Both the position numbers and the translations under genes were made by a program. A DNA stretch of 64,000 nucleotides, taken from positions 1-64,000 of the forward strand of contig JAHHGV010000005.1 of the NCBI GenBank assembly GCA_019359695.1. Direction: 5' to 3'. Of this stretch, positions 1 to 8,672 are shown one piece after another; the stretch's first letter is position 1, and each line of letters opens with the position of its first letter. The DNA comes from Brasilonema angustatum HA4187-MV1. GTDB lineage: Bacteria > Cyanobacteriota > Cyanobacteriia > Cyanobacteriales > Nostocaceae. The notes under the pieces are model-generated. The model worked only from the letters and a program-made list of their open reading frames with translations, did not search any database and was not told the origin of the DNA.

Positions 1-41
1 TCGCTGCAACAAACATAAGAAATATTTATTACAATTCTGTG

Positions 42-78
42 GCGATACGCCCTTGGCGTCTGCGCTCCGCGCAATCGC
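42..78. repeat. HIP1-derived palindromic mini-repeat
   Basis: A 37-base GC-rich unit starts with GCGAT and ends with CGC, so it looks like a HIP1 octamer split by an insert. Its arms match, in reverse complement, the repeat that interrupts the IS630 transposase near 10.6 kb; only the central loop is inverted between the two copies. Confidence 0.75.
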
Positions 79-192
79 CTGTAAAAACTCTCCCACTTTA
101 TTATCTCTGACTTTTGCAAGAGGTCTAATTGTTTGGGTTGCTTGTGACCAGGTACTGGAATCATTGAGTTTAAACTTACCGAACGTTTTAAG

Positions 193-1353
193 TTAACTTT
201 GGTTACCCATTGCTAACAAATGCTCCCTCCATTGCAGGAGTTCAGGACGTTCTACCAATGCCTTAAGATATATCCCAAGGCTCCCATTCAAATCTCTTGG
301 CAGTGTGTGACCACAGCTCGGACATTTGAATTTTTTGTTTCCACCCAATTTGGTGTGAATATGTCCACACTTTGTACAGGTTTTCGATGTGTAAGCTTCT
401 GACACCTCAATCACCTGTGTCTTCCATTCTTGTGCTTTGAACTTTAGATATTCCTTGAATCTATAATGTGACCAACTGAGCATTGCTCTTGCTGTCTTTG
501 ATCTGATTTTTCTAGACTTTTTCACTACCATTTGTGATGTTTCAAAGCTAGGTAAGAGAATCACATCAAATTGAGAACAGATATAATGAGCAACTTGCTT
601 ATGTGCTTCATCTACAAGATAAAATATGCGTTCTCTCATTCTTCTAGAAGCTTTAAGCATTCTATACTTTTGTTTGCCTTGAGCTTTAGAGATACGACTG
701 TACAAATTATCTAGATAAGCGCATAGTCTGTAGATTCTACCAATGTCTAAGTTTCCAAAATCACCCTTAGTATGAAGACTGAAGAATGTTTGAAATGTTC
801 TTACACCAGGGTCTAGAGCAACTAAGCCTAATCTTTGGTTTTCAGATTTCTTTGACTCAAAGACTACAGGAATTATAATGTAAAACTTCCCGTTCTGATG
901 CACTAACTTACAATCAAAGTCTATGTCTGGAAAGACTTCAGCCGGTTGTAAAGACTGACCTAAATAAGTGATGTACACCCCAGACGATTTCACAGAACCT
1001 TTCGGAATATAGATGCTATCCCGTCTCTGTTTTTTCGAGCGAAATTTGACGAGTTGAATCTGTTTTGTCTGCTGGTATTTTTTCTTAGCAGTTTTCACAG
1101 CATCGCAAGCGTCTTTAATCGCAATTGACTTGATCTGATAAGGTGTTTCTTTCGACCATTCAGGTAAAGATTGAATAATTCCTGTTTTGATTGCTTTCCA
1201 ATCAGCTTTAGTATCTGGTTTGTTCAGGTATGCGATAGTTTCATTAAACACATATCGAGCTGTTCCCATCCATTTCTTCAGAGTCACCGTTTGTTGTTGG
1301 TTTGGGAATATCCTTATCTTCTTTGATTTCACGTTGGTACTTTCTGAGTCCAT
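193..1353 (-). CDS. tnpB: TnpB RNA-guided endonuclease of an IS607-type element
   Basis: TnpB proteins are omegaRNA-guided DNA nucleases, the ancestors of Cas12. I chose the ATG whose product begins MDSESTNVKSKKIRIF, giving 386 residues. The frame is open about 150 codons further upstream, but that part only mirrors tnpA in another frame. The RuvC triad appears complete: Asp181 in VALDPGVRTF, Glu271 in LLPSFETS and Asp354 in PRDLNGS. A zinc ribbon with CxxC pairs at 326-329 and 344-347 lies just before the last Asp. The gene overlaps the recombinase by 110 bases. The frame is undamaged, so the protein may be functional. The guide RNA should come from the 3' end of the gene and the flank toward the window edge. 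Confidence 0.9.
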   Translation of the reverse strand: MDSESTNVKSKKIRIFPNQQQTVTLKKWMGTARYVFNETIAYLNKPDTKADWKAIKTGIIQSLPEWSKETPYQIKSIAIKDACDAVKTAKKKYQQTKQIQLVKFRSKKQRRDSIYIPKGSVKSSGVYITYLGQSLQPAEVFPDIDFDCKLVHQNGKFYIIIPVVFESKKSENQRLGLVALDPGVRTFQTFFSLHTKGDFGNLDIGRIYRLCAYLDNLYSRISKAQGKQKYRMLKASRRMRERIFYLVDEAHKQVAHYICSQFDVILLPSFETSQMVVKKSRKIRSKTARAMLSWSHYRFKEYLKFKAQEWKTQVIEVSEAYTSKTCTKCGHIHTKLGGNKKFKCPSCGHTLPRDLNGSLGIYLKALVERPELLQWREHLLAMGNQS

Positions 1354-1882
1354 GCATTCTGGATGAGAAAACATGGATGATCGACAGCAAATCTCTTGTA
1401 AGTTCTTCTGTGGGTGAAAGTTTATTCTCGTCGAGAACCACGATTTCACAGGAGAATTTTTTCCCAAACCATTCGATAAGGTCAAACCCAAATCTAACGA
1501 GTCTATCTCGATGTGCGACAACAATTTCACAGACAGTTCTTTCGCTAATCCAGTCCAATATGGATATAAGACCTTTTCTTTTAAAGTTGAGTCCTGACCC
1601 GATGTCTGTGATAATTTCGTGATTTGGGTAGCGTCGGCGCATAAACTCAACTTGTCGCTCAAGGTCATCTCGTTGCTTGTGACTAGAGACTCGACAATAG
1701 CAGATTTTTCGCCGTTTTTCCCCCTCTTTTTGCTTGAGGTAGGAGTCAACATCGAACAATCGTTGATTCCCGTCTGTTCGGATACTTGGCAATTGTCCAC
1801 TATCTGCCCACCTCCTTATCGTGTTTGCATGAACGCCAAGTCTGTCACAAGCAACACGTAAAGGCACGTACTTAGACATCAC
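1244..1882 (-). CDS. tnpA: IS607-family serine recombinase (transposase TnpA)
   Basis: A 212-residue protein with an N-terminal MerR-like helix-turn-helix (about 8-45, LGVHANTIRRWADSGQ) followed by a resolvase catalytic domain. The likely nucleophile is Ser66 in YCRVSSHKQ, with the conserved R-D/E tract after it (DDLERQVEFMRRRYP) and the HRDRLVRFGFDLIE block near 125-138. Length and domain order match IS607 TnpA, which catalyses transposition through a covalent serine intermediate. Two adjacent ATG codons could start it; I used the first. It lies upstream of tnpB and overlaps it, so the two are probably co-transcribed. Confidence 0.9.
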   Translation of the reverse strand: MMSKYVPLRVACDRLGVHANTIRRWADSGQLPSIRTDGNQRLFDVDSYLKQKEGEKRRKICYCRVSSHKQRDDLERQVEFMRRRYPNHEIITDIGSGLNFKRKGLISILDWISERTVCEIVVAHRDRLVRFGFDLIEWFGKKFSCEIVVLDENKLSPTEELTRDLLSIIHVFSSRMHGLRKYQREIKEDKDIPKPTTNGDSEEMDGNSSICV

Positions 1883-2074
1883 TAAACTTCACTGTTGCTC
1901 ACTCAAATCAGTGTAGCAACCTTTGGTAAGCTTTTGTAAGAAATAGTGATATTTTAATTAACTGTTCCAAAACCTCAATGCACTCGTGGTTTTCCCTTTC
2001 CTGAATATTTTGGCGGTTCTCCCCATAAATACAGGTTAGAACGTAAGCGCATCAGTTTATCTGCATTGTGACAT

Positions 2075-2440
2075 TTACTTCGGACTCGGTTGTTGATATT
2101 GCTGTCGTAATTGATATTGCTGTAGTTGCTGTAATTGCTGTTGCTGTAGTTGCTGTTGCTGTCGTTGTTGTCGTTGTTGTTGATATTGCTGTAGTTGCTG
2201 TTGATATTGCTGTAGTTGCTGTTGCTGTAATTGCTGTTGCTGTAGTTGCTGTGGTAGTTGATATTGCTGTAGTTGATATTGCTGTGGTAGTTGATATTGC
2301 TGCGGTAGTTGATACTGCTGTTGTTGATATTGCTGTGGTGTTTTCCGCTGATTTCCATATGATGGAGAAACATTAACAGCAACAGTAGTCGTCACGGTTG
2401 TTACAGCCAAAAGAGCAGCCAAAAAACGTTGATTCAACAT
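2075..2440 (-). CDS. Gln/Tyr-rich low-complexity secreted protein
   Basis: 121 residues with a plausible signal peptide (MLNQRFLAALLAVTTVTTTVAVNVSPSYG), followed by about 85 residues made almost only of Gln, Tyr and Leu in short units such as QQYQLPQQ and LQQQQ. The DNA is a degenerate array of (C/T)AA-rich triplets, so other frames also stay open (Asn/Ser-rich on the same strand, Val/Ala-rich on the other). I prefer this frame because it alone has a signal peptide. Its composition recalls prion-like or matrix proteins, but no function can be assigned. Array length probably varies by slippage. Confidence 0.6.
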   Translation of the reverse strand: MLNQRFLAALLAVTTVTTTVAVNVSPSYGNQRKTPQQYQQQQYQLPQQYQLPQQYQLQQYQLPQQLQQQQLQQQQLQQYQQQLQQYQQQRQQRQQQQLQQQQLQQLQQYQLRQQYQQPSPK

Positions 2441-2628
2441 CTAATTTTTTCTCGTCTAAATTTATAATAACAACAATGGCTACACGGAAATTATTTATTT
2501 TTCTGGAAAATATTTTTTCTTCATGTCTTAGCTATCATCAAAACCCCGATTCAAGTATAGGAATCGTTTTTACTATTTTTGAGTATTAATGCTTAAAAGA
2601 TGCCAAACTTATATTTTTCTCTTTATAA

Positions 2629-2700
2629 CTGGGGCGCTAGGATTCGAACCTAGGGATGGCGGGACCAAAACCCGCTGCCTTACCACTTGGCTACGCCCCA
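2629..2700 (-). tRNA. trnQ-UUG: tRNA-Gln (anticodon UUG)
   Basis: The reverse complement folds as a 72-base cloverleaf. The acceptor stem TGGGGCG pairs with CGCCCCA followed by discriminator G. The anticodon arm is GCGGG-TTTTGGT-CCCGC with TTG in the centre, and the T arm is CTAGG-TTCGAAT-CCTAG. The 3' CCA is not encoded. Confidence 0.96.
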
Positions 2701-2821
2701 TCAATTTGTCTTTCAATAATATAGCAACAATTGAGGGGGTAGTGTCAAGTACTTCGCGATTTGACTTGAGGAGAATTTTATCAAATCGAAGAGGCATTCA
2801 CCCGTGAAACTACAAGCCCAG

Positions 2822-2865
2822 CCTGTGTCTATGGCTAGCCCAGTGGCGCAAGCCATAGACACGGG
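2822..2865. repeat. 15-bp-arm inverted repeat downstream of rca
   Basis: Arms CCTGTGTCTATGGCT and AGCCATAGACACGGG pair with one mismatch around a 14-base loop. It lies just past the rca stop codon. It has no T-run, so it is better seen as a dispersed palindrome or RNA 3' end stabiliser than a classical terminator. Confidence 0.6.
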
Positions 2866-2902
2866 TTTGCCGAACAGACAAACAAGCCTTGGCTTGGGTA
2901 GT

Positions 2903-4249
2903 TCACCGACTAACAACTCTCCCATTCGGGCGCTGAATAATTGTTTCTAGAACCCGCCGCTTCGCGTTTGGATCAATACTTACCAAGCGCACATACTCAT
3001 TGCTATATTCCCCGAGACAGGATTCCACAGTTGATATTGCATCTTGTTCGCCGGTTATTGGGCTTGTGATGCAACTTTGCCAGGAACCTATGCGGAAGCG
3101 ACGCTCATCTACATGCTCAATACCTATTCTGTAACCTTGAGACAATATCTGACGTATCTGTTCTTGGGTTTCTAAGCTCAAATGGCTATTCGATACCTGT
3201 TGTTTCTGGAATCCATTAGATATTACAGGTTGGCTTGCGCGATCGCTTGACGGTTGACTATTTGGTGTCGCGCCACCAGAAGGTGCGAATTGATTACGAG
3301 AGTATAAATCGCTTGACGGTTGAGTCGTTGGTGTCACGCCACCAGAAGGTGCGGATTGATTACGAGAGTACAAGCTGCGATTATACTGACTCACCAGTTG
3401 AGAACTCTCGACTCGCTGCTGTTCACCAACCATCAACTTGCCCATCTCAATTAAGCCAGACAAGTTGAAATTAGGCTTTTTGAATTGTGGTGGACCTTCA
3501 AGGCTGTTAACCACACGTTGAGATACGCGCTCAATTCCGGTTTCATGTATGAAGTTGCGAATTTGTTCATCATAAATTCGGGCACGCGAAGCGCTGAAAA
3601 AGTCTATCGATTGATTTGGGAATGTATCGACTAATTTTTCAACTTCTTGGCGTGAAAGTCCATCTTCACTAAAAATCCCGCCGACAATGCCAACTTTATC
3701 ATCTCGGTCTGGGTCCCAGTAAAATTTCTCCATCCGACCATCCCGAATCAGTGGCGCATACAGGGTGGATAAGTCATTACCTGTTACAAGAATCGGTACA
3801 CGATGTAAAGGCGTTGCGTCGTAACTACCGGGAAGTTGCACATCTGTGGGATTGTCAGCAATATTCATCAGTGTGGCATTCACCAACTGAGTGTTGACTG
3901 TGTACTGAGTGCCTTCATCAAAGCGTCCCGCACCTGCATCCAAATCATTAATCATGATCACGCACATTCTGCCCCGCACGCGAATGAGTTCCGCTGTTTC
4001 TCGATAGCGCAGACGAATCAGACGTGCTGGATCTCCTGCATCTGGACTTTCGAGTTCGCCACCGGATATGTGAGTCACTTCAATACCCATTTTCTCAAAG
4101 ACTAACTCACATTGAAACGACTTGCCCTCGCCTTTGCGTCCGTGAATCCCTAAAATTAAGGGAACTCGAACACCAGGAAGATCGAGATAGTTTTTGGTGA
4201 TGTGAACTGCAAGTTTATCCAGAAAGCGGGGAGAAATGTAGTAACTCAT
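2903..4249 (-). CDS. rca: RuBisCO activase-like AAA+ protein with C-terminal RbcS-like domain
   Basis: Cyanobacterial Rca is an AAA+ ATPase that remodels inhibited RuBisCO; its small-subunit-like (SSUL) tail binds RuBisCO in the carboxysome. In this 448-residue protein Walker A is GIHGRKGEGKS (34-44) and Walker B is VIMINDLDAG (about 97-106). The AAA core runs to about 290. A low-complexity linker with two copies of an LYSRNQxAPSGG unit follows, then an RbcS-like domain from about 355 (ETQEQIRQILSQGYRIGIEH). The SSUL domain holds two cysteines of the kind reported to form a redox switch. It lies 519 bases downstream of rbcS, beyond a strong terminator, so it probably has its own promoter. Confidence 0.93.
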   Translation of the reverse strand: MSYYISPRFLDKLAVHITKNYLDLPGVRVPLILGIHGRKGEGKSFQCELVFEKMGIEVTHISGGELESPDAGDPARLIRLRYRETAELIRVRGRMCVIMINDLDAGAGRFDEGTQYTVNTQLVNATLMNIADNPTDVQLPGSYDATPLHRVPILVTGNDLSTLYAPLIRDGRMEKFYWDPDRDDKVGIVGGIFSEDGLSRQEVEKLVDTFPNQSIDFFSASRARIYDEQIRNFIHETGIERVSQRVVNSLEGPPQFKKPNFNLSGLIEMGKLMVGEQQRVESSQLVSQYNRSLYSRNQSAPSGGVTPTTQPSSDLYSRNQFAPSGGATPNSQPSSDRASQPVISNGFQKQQVSNSHLSLETQEQIRQILSQGYRIGIEHVDERRFRIGSWQSCITSPITGEQDAISTVESCLGEYSNEYVRLVSIDPNAKRRVLETIIQRPNGRVVSR

Positions 4250-4604
4250 AAATCTTTACCAATAATTTCAATCCCTGATCGGGATGAGTGACCCTTGCCA
4301 ACCAAAAGTCTACAATGATTTCAGGTAATAGTTGGTTGGCTTCCTTCAAATAATATTAATTTTTTTTGACTACTAATTTTCATTCATTTTGAAATCCAAA
4401 ATATTTTCTCTTTTTATTTAAGTAAATACTTTTTCTTATATTTGAAAACATACGTATATTTTAACTGTGAGCGGAAGCACAACTTGGAATCACAAAGATA
4501 GTTCCATGATTAAATTTTCTTGCATCTACTTAATATAGCAGTCGCCAGGTAGATTAGCACACGAACTAATGAGAAAATACGGTCACCAAGATACTTTCAA
4601 GTCT

Positions 4605-4625
4605 GTTAAGCGTTAAGCGTTAAGC
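4605..4625. repeat. Heptamer tandem repeat (GTTAAGC) x3
   Basis: Three perfect copies followed by GTTCCCTGC. The same array recurs inside a MITE-like unit at 50.1 kb. Short tandem heptamers of this kind (STRR) are known from filamentous cyanobacteria. Confidence 0.85.
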
Positions 4626-4673
4626 GTTCCCTGCTATACTTTACAAAAAGTGCACCCGACACTACCTAAATAG

Positions 4674-4711
4674 TAAAAAAACAGAGATAGAGTTATCTAC
4701 CTCTGTTTTTT
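4674..4711 (-). terminator. Rho-independent terminator of rbcLXS
   Basis: Read on the minus strand, AAAACAGAGGTAG and CTATCTCTGTTTTTT form a long stem with an A-run on the 5' side and a T-run on the 3' side. It sits about 60 bases after the rbcS stop and would end the RuBisCO operon transcript. Confidence 0.85.
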
Positions 4712-4767
4712 GGGAGATGAATCAATTATTTATAGTTCTCTTACGAACTAATTCCAACTTATCAGCT

Positions 4768-5103
4768 TTAGTATCTGCTGCTATTGGGTTTGTGAACGAT
4801 AAAGCTGAGAACTTGGCACTGCTTAATGTTATCGAAACCAACAACGCGGATAAAGTTATTACCGTACTGAGAACGGCAAGCTTGGACTTCGTTTAGTACT
4901 TCTTGAGTTGATCTTGCACCAAACAGAGGTAGTTTCCACAGAGTCCAGTAATATACTGTTGGCTCAGAATTCTCGTTAAATTCAATTGCTGGAATGTAAC
5001 CTTGGTTGAGAATGTACTGGATTTGCTTAGCAATTTGAGCATCGGAGAGAGGAGGCAGATAAGAAAGGGTTTCGTAGCGACGCTCTTTTGAAAAGGTTTG
5101 CAT
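4768..5103 (-). CDS. rbcS: RuBisCO small subunit
   Basis: A 111-residue protein of the normal cyanobacterial length. It begins [21 protein letters not shown] and carries the conserved [12 protein letters not shown] and [14 protein letters not shown] stretches. RbcS caps the L8 core of form IB RuBisCO, inside carboxysomes. It is the last gene of rbcL-rbcX-rbcS. The gap to rbcX is short and filled with tandem heptamers. Confidence 0.97.
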   Translation of the reverse strand: MQTFSKERRYETLSYLPPLSDAQIAKQIQYILNQGYIPAIEFNENSEPTVYYWTLWKLPLFGARSTQEVLNEVQACRSQYGNNFIRVVGFDNIKQCQVLSFIVHKPNSSRY

Positions 5104-5130
5104 AAGTGATGATAATGGGTTGCGGTTAAC

Positions 5131-5191
5131 ATCAGTTATCAGTTATCAGTTATCAGTTATTAACTATTAACTGTTCACTGTTCACTGTTCA
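5131..5191. repeat. Two heptamer arrays between rbcX and rbcS
   Basis: Four copies of ATCAGTT (5131-5158) are followed by three copies of CTGTTCA (5171-5191). The second array runs into rbcX, so the last codons and stop of rbcX are made of repeat sequence. On the mRNA they lie directly upstream of rbcS and may shape its translation. Confidence 0.85.
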
Positions 5192-5580
5192 ATGTTTGGA
5201 TCTGAAGTTGCTTGTGTTTCTGGTTCCGGACTGGGATCTGATGTATTTATTTGCGTCATTCGCTCAAGATGCTGGCGACGGTGTTCGATATTGGCTTGCT
5301 GAATGCCCGTGCGAACCATTTCGGGTAAGTATTCTGTAACTTGTTCCGCTATGTGTTCTCTAACAGTCATGATCCGCAAAGCCAATTCGGGCTTCTCTTG
5401 AAAGAGTTGCTTAACGTATGCTTCTCCATCCTGAATTTTATCGGCAGAAAAGCGTTGTAGCCAAAGTGCCAAGGGAGGATTTGTTTCGCTAACTTGAGCC
5501 AACACCGTTTTCAGTGCCTGATAAGTCAGGTAGCTTTGCAGCGTCTTGGCTGTGTCCTTCGCAATTTGTTTAATATCCAT
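5182..5580 (-). CDS. rbcX: RuBisCO assembly chaperone RbcX
   Basis: RbcX is a small helical homodimer that clamps the C-terminal tail of RbcL during L8 assembly. The 132-residue product begins MDIKQIAKDTAKTLQSYLTY and shows the conserved QALKTVLAQVSETNPPLALW core. I used this internal ATG because the 14 residues upstream do not resemble the family. The C-terminus is Pro/Ser/Thr-rich and ends within a CTGTTCA heptamer array. It lies between rbcL and rbcS as in other Nostocales. Confidence 0.95.
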   Translation of the reverse strand: MDIKQIAKDTAKTLQSYLTYQALKTVLAQVSETNPPLALWLQRFSADKIQDGEAYVKQLFQEKPELALRIMTVREHIAEQVTEYLPEMVRTGIQQANIEHRRQHLERMTQINTSDPSPEPETQATSDPNIEQ

Positions 5581-5677
5581 GCTTGACCCCAGCCCTAGAA
5601 TAGGTAAAAAGTCAATAGTCAAAAGTAATGAGAAAGAAGGATTATTTTCTTTTACTTTTTAACTTCTTACTTGACGA

Positions 5678-7108
5678 TCAGACGGTATCGACTGATTCAA
5701 ACTCGAACTTAATTTCCTTCCACAGTTCGCAAGCAGCAGCCAGTTCAGGAGACCACTTAGCAGCTTCGCGGATAACGTCGTTACCTTCACGAGCCAAGCT
5801 ACGACCTTCGTTACGAGCTTGGATACAAGCTTCCAGGGCAACGCGGTTAGCGGCTGCGCCAGGAGCATTACCCCAAGGGTGACCAAGGGTACCACCACCA
5901 AATTGCAGTACGGAGTCATCACCGAAGATTTCTACCAGTGCAGGCATATGCCAAATGTGGATACCACCGGAAGCTACAGCCATTACACCAGGCATAGAAG
6001 CCCAGTCTTGAGTGAAGTAGATACCGCGCTCTCTGTCTTGCTCAACATAGTTTTCACGCAGTAGATCGACGAAGCCCATTGTGATTGCGCGATCGCCTTC
6101 CAATTTACCAACAACGGTTCCGGTGTGGATGTGGTCACCACCAGACATCCGCAGAGTCTTAGCCAAAACGCGGAAGTGGATACCGTGGTTCTTTTGACGG
6201 TCGATAACCGCGTGCATCGCGCGGTGGATGTGCAACAACAAACCGTTGTCACGACACCAGCGAGCTAATGTGGTGTTAGCGGTGAAGCCTGCGGTTAGGT
6301 AGTCGTGCATGATGATGGGCATTTTGAGTTCTTTGGCGTACTCTGCCCGCTTCAGCATTTCTTCGCAAGTGGGAGCAGTCACGTTCAGGTAGTGACCTTT
6401 GATTTCACCTGTTTCCGCTTGTGCTTTGTGGATAGCGTCAGCAACAAATAAGAAGCGATCGCGCCACCGTTGGAATGGTGCGGAGTTGATGTTTTCGTCG
6501 TCTTTGGTGAAGTCCAAACCACCGCGCAAGCACTCATAAACTGCGCGTCCGTAGTTCTTAGCAGACAAACCCAACTTGGGCTTAATCGTACAACCCAACA
6601 GAGGACGACCGTACTTGTTCAGTTTGTCGCGCTCAACTTGAATACCATGTGGAGGTCCTTGGAACGTCTTGAGGTAAGCAACAGGAATCCGCAAATCTTC
6701 CAGACGCAGCGCTTTCAGGGCTTTGAAACCGAACACGTTTCCTACAATCGAGGTCAACATGTTGGTTACAGAGCCTTCTTCAAACAGATCCAACGGATAG
6801 GCAACGTAAGCAATGAATTGGTTACCTTCGCCAGGAACTGGTTCGATGTCGTAACAACGACCTTTGTAGCGATCTAAGTCGGTGAGCAAGTCTGTCCATA
6901 CGGTTGTCCAGGTACCGGTGGAAGACTCAGCAGCCACAGCAGCGCCTGCTTCTTCCGGTGGAACTCCAGGCTGGGGTGTTACGCGGAATGCTGCCAAAAT
7001 ATCTGTATCTTTTGGAGTGTAGTCGGGGGTGTAATACGTTAGTCTGTAATCTTTTACCCCAGCTTGGTAGCCTGATTTCGTCTGAGTCTTGGTTTGCGCG
7101 TAAGACAT
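5678..7108 (-). CDS. rbcL: RuBisCO large subunit, form IB
   Basis: A 476-residue RbcL that fixes CO2 onto ribulose-1,5-bisphosphate. The start is the ATG preceding [20 protein letters not shown], with a GGAAGGGA ribosome binding site a few bases upstream. The carbamylated-lysine loop ([14 protein letters not shown]), the substrate motif [20 protein letters not shown] and the C-terminal [12 protein letters not shown] are all present. First gene of rbcL-rbcX-rbcS. An imperfect A/T-rich stem-loop lies in the gap to rbcX at about 5621-5656 and may act as a processing or attenuation site. Confidence 0.98.
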   Translation of the reverse strand: MSYAQTKTQTKSGYQAGVKDYRLTYYTPDYTPKDTDILAAFRVTPQPGVPPEEAGAAVAAESSTGTWTTVWTDLLTDLDRYKGRCYDIEPVPGEGNQFIAYVAYPLDLFEEGSVTNMLTSIVGNVFGFKALKALRLEDLRIPVAYLKTFQGPPHGIQVERDKLNKYGRPLLGCTIKPKLGLSAKNYGRAVYECLRGGLDFTKDDENINSAPFQRWRDRFLFVADAIHKAQAETGEIKGHYLNVTAPTCEEMLKRAEYAKELKMPIIMHDYLTAGFTANTTLARWCRDNGLLLHIHRAMHAVIDRQKNHGIHFRVLAKTLRMSGGDHIHTGTVVGKLEGDRAITMGFVDLLRENYVEQDRERGIYFTQDWASMPGVMAVASGGIHIWHMPALVEIFGDDSVLQFGGGTLGHPWGNAPGAAANRVALEACIQARNEGRSLAREGNDVIREAAKWSPELAAACELWKEIKFEFESVDTV

Positions 7109-7570
7109 AATTCCCTTCCAAGAAGTCACTCTTTTTACTTACAAATTGCGTCACGTGCTACTTTCCTCGCCTCAAACATATCCCCTGTCATTGAGGGATA
7201 GGTAGAAAACATTTTGTGTTATGGGTTGCTTCTTGCAGTCAATTGTGGTTTGCCTGCAATTGTTGACAAAACATCCAAAATGTGTTCTTTAAAAGACAAA
7301 GGTTACACGTTGCGTAATTTGTAGCTCGTCTCACAATATATCAAGAATGTCATAAGTTATTCTTTGAATATTTTTAAGTTTTATATTTAAATTTGTTATT
7401 AAATAATATTTTAAACATTTTGTTAAGAATGCTTTACAAAATGGATGTCATGTAATAATTTTTTCTTTCGTTAGAAGCGTAAGAATGTAGAGTATAAAAA
7501 GTACGGAACATTTCACTACACCCCATACCCCATATCCAACCTGAACAAACAAGCATGGTGCTCAAATCGT
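7109..7570. promoter_or_regulatory. Long upstream region of rbcL
   Basis: A gene-free stretch before rbcL that should carry its promoter and long leader. At about 7240-7262 a CAATTG pair spaced by 11 bases forms an ATTG-N11-CAAT dyad, the shape LysR-type regulators such as CbbR/RbcR can bind. That assignment is inference only. Confidence 0.4.
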
Positions 7571-8101
7571 ATGCAAATTCCTCAACTTGAAACCCAACGT
7601 CTTATCCTACGTGGATTTCGTGAGAAAGATCTTGATGCTTATACCGAGATGTGCAGTGACCCCGAAGTTATGCGCTACATTGGCGAAGGCAAACCCTTAT
7701 CCCGTAGGGAGTCTTGGCGGAGTATGGCAATGATACTTGGTCATTGGCAACTACGGGGATATGGTATGTGGGCTGTTGAGGAACGTTCCACCAGTGAAAT
7801 GATTGGGCGGATGGGTTGCTGGAAACCTGAAGGGTGGATCGGTTTTGAAATTGGTTGGACTTTGCGGCGAAAGTATTGGGGACGTGGTTTTGCAACGGAA
7901 GCAGCAAGGGCAGCGATGGATTATGCTTTTAGTGAGTTACAACAATCCCATGTGATTAGTTTAATTCGTCCGGAGAATGCTGCTTCAATCAGAGTTGCCC
8001 AGAGATTAGGAGAAAAACTGGAAGGAAAGACAGAAATTTTGGGAAGTGAGGCGGTTATTTACGGTATTTATCGAGAAGATTGGTTAGCAAGGAAGTGTTG
8101 A
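7571..8101 (+). CDS. GNAT-family N-acetyltransferase (RimJ/RimL type)
   Basis: 176 residues opening with IPQLETQRLILRGFREKDLD, the signature start of RimJ/RimL-like acetyltransferases. The acetyl-CoA binding region follows as GWTLRRKYWGRGFATEAARA (about 96-115), and the SLIRPENAASIRVAQRLGEKL stretch is near 138-158. These enzymes acetylate N-terminal amines or small molecules with acetyl-CoA; the substrate cannot be inferred. It is transcribed away from rbcL and looks like a single-gene unit. Confidence 0.85.
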   Translation: MQIPQLETQRLILRGFREKDLDAYTEMCSDPEVMRYIGEGKPLSRRESWRSMAMILGHWQLRGYGMWAVEERSTSEMIGRMGCWKPEGWIGFEIGWTLRRKYWGRGFATEAARAAMDYAFSELQQSHVISLIRPENAASIRVAQRLGEKLEGKTEILGSEAVIYGIYREDWLARKC

Positions 8102-8165
8102 CAGTTAACTGTTAAGAGTCAACAGTCAACAATCAAAATAGAATATTTTTTTATTTGGAAATCCC

Positions 8166-8672
8166 TTATTCTCTACGAATTCCTAAATGTTCTCTCACAT
8201 CAATGTAAGGTCTTTTATTTCTACCATTTGCAGACGCCGCAGATCCTGAGCGCCAATCAAAGAGATTGGTTAACGCTCGATCAGGATTTTCATTGGGTTT
8301 AAGGGTCAATATCAACTCTTCACACTGTCCATTAAATCGGTTAGCGGTGCAAATCACATTTTGTCCGTTCATTTCACCTGTTGTAACAAACCTCAACTGT
8401 TTGTTACGGCGGTAAGTTTCCAAACGTTCGCTCACCTCTTGACAACGTGTCAGTGGATCGTAGCCTGCGTTTCTGAAGTAATTGGAAGTCCAGCGAATCC
8501 AAGGTTCAGTAGCACCTCTACCATTTTGGTACACTGTCATCGGTTTTCTGGTTTCGGTGTCACAATAAAATCCTCGCCCACTTTGAGCTTGAGTGGGTTG
8601 ACTCATACTTGCAGTTGCACCAAAGGCAACAACACCTGCGACCAAACTAACTAGTATTTGTTTGATATTCAT
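8166..8672 (-). CDS. COP23-like secreted protein
   Basis: 168 residues from the ATG before NIKQILVSLVAGVVAFG; the longer upstream extension would bury the signal peptide. Residues 1-30 form a signal peptide ending SQPTQAQS. The mature part has GFYCDTETRKPMTVYQ, FVTTGEMNGQNVICT and CEELILTLKPNENP, which resemble the cyanobacterial COP23 domain (circadian oscillating polypeptide). Four cysteines could form two disulfides. Role unknown; probably periplasmic. Confidence 0.7.
   Translation of the reverse strand: MNIKQILVSLVAGVVAFGATASMSQPTQAQSGRGFYCDTETRKPMTVYQNGRGATEPWIRWTSNYFRNAGYDPLTRCQEVSERLETYRRNKQLRFVTTGEMNGQNVICTANRFNGQCEELILTLKPNENPDRALTNLFDWRSGSAASANGRNKRPYIDVREHLGIRRE

Larger units (their letters stand above)
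79..1974 (-). mobile_element. IS607-type insertion sequence (tnpA-tnpB), ends not resolved
   Basis: The recombinase and TnpB genes overlap in the order typical of IS607. Such elements use a serine recombinase, make no obvious terminal repeats or target duplication, and encode an omegaRNA at the tnpB 3' end. I cannot fix either terminus from the sequence; the limits given are the outer bounds set by the mini-repeat on the left and the next gene region on the right. Confidence 0.55.
4250..4767. other. rca-rbcS intergenic region
   Basis: An AT-rich stretch without a credible gene. It holds three GTTAAGC heptamers, the rbcS terminator and, presumably, the rca promoter. I see no clear -10/-35 pair that I would defend. 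Confidence 0.7.

Noticed and set aside
1354-1800. Open extension of about 150 codons upstream of the TnpB start
   Set aside because: It overlaps the recombinase gene in another frame and has no TnpB-like sequence; the family start is at 1353.
1975-2382. Asn/Ser-rich open frame and, on the other strand, a Val/Ala-rich frame (2068-2376)
   Set aside because: Both are translations of the same triplet-like array; only the Gln/Tyr frame has a signal peptide.
2713-2925. 70-codon minus-strand frame downstream of rca
   Set aside because: It crosses a palindrome and the rca stop and shows no family-like sequence.
5659-7154. Several open frames on both strands over rbcL
   Set aside because: They are shadows of a highly biased coding region.
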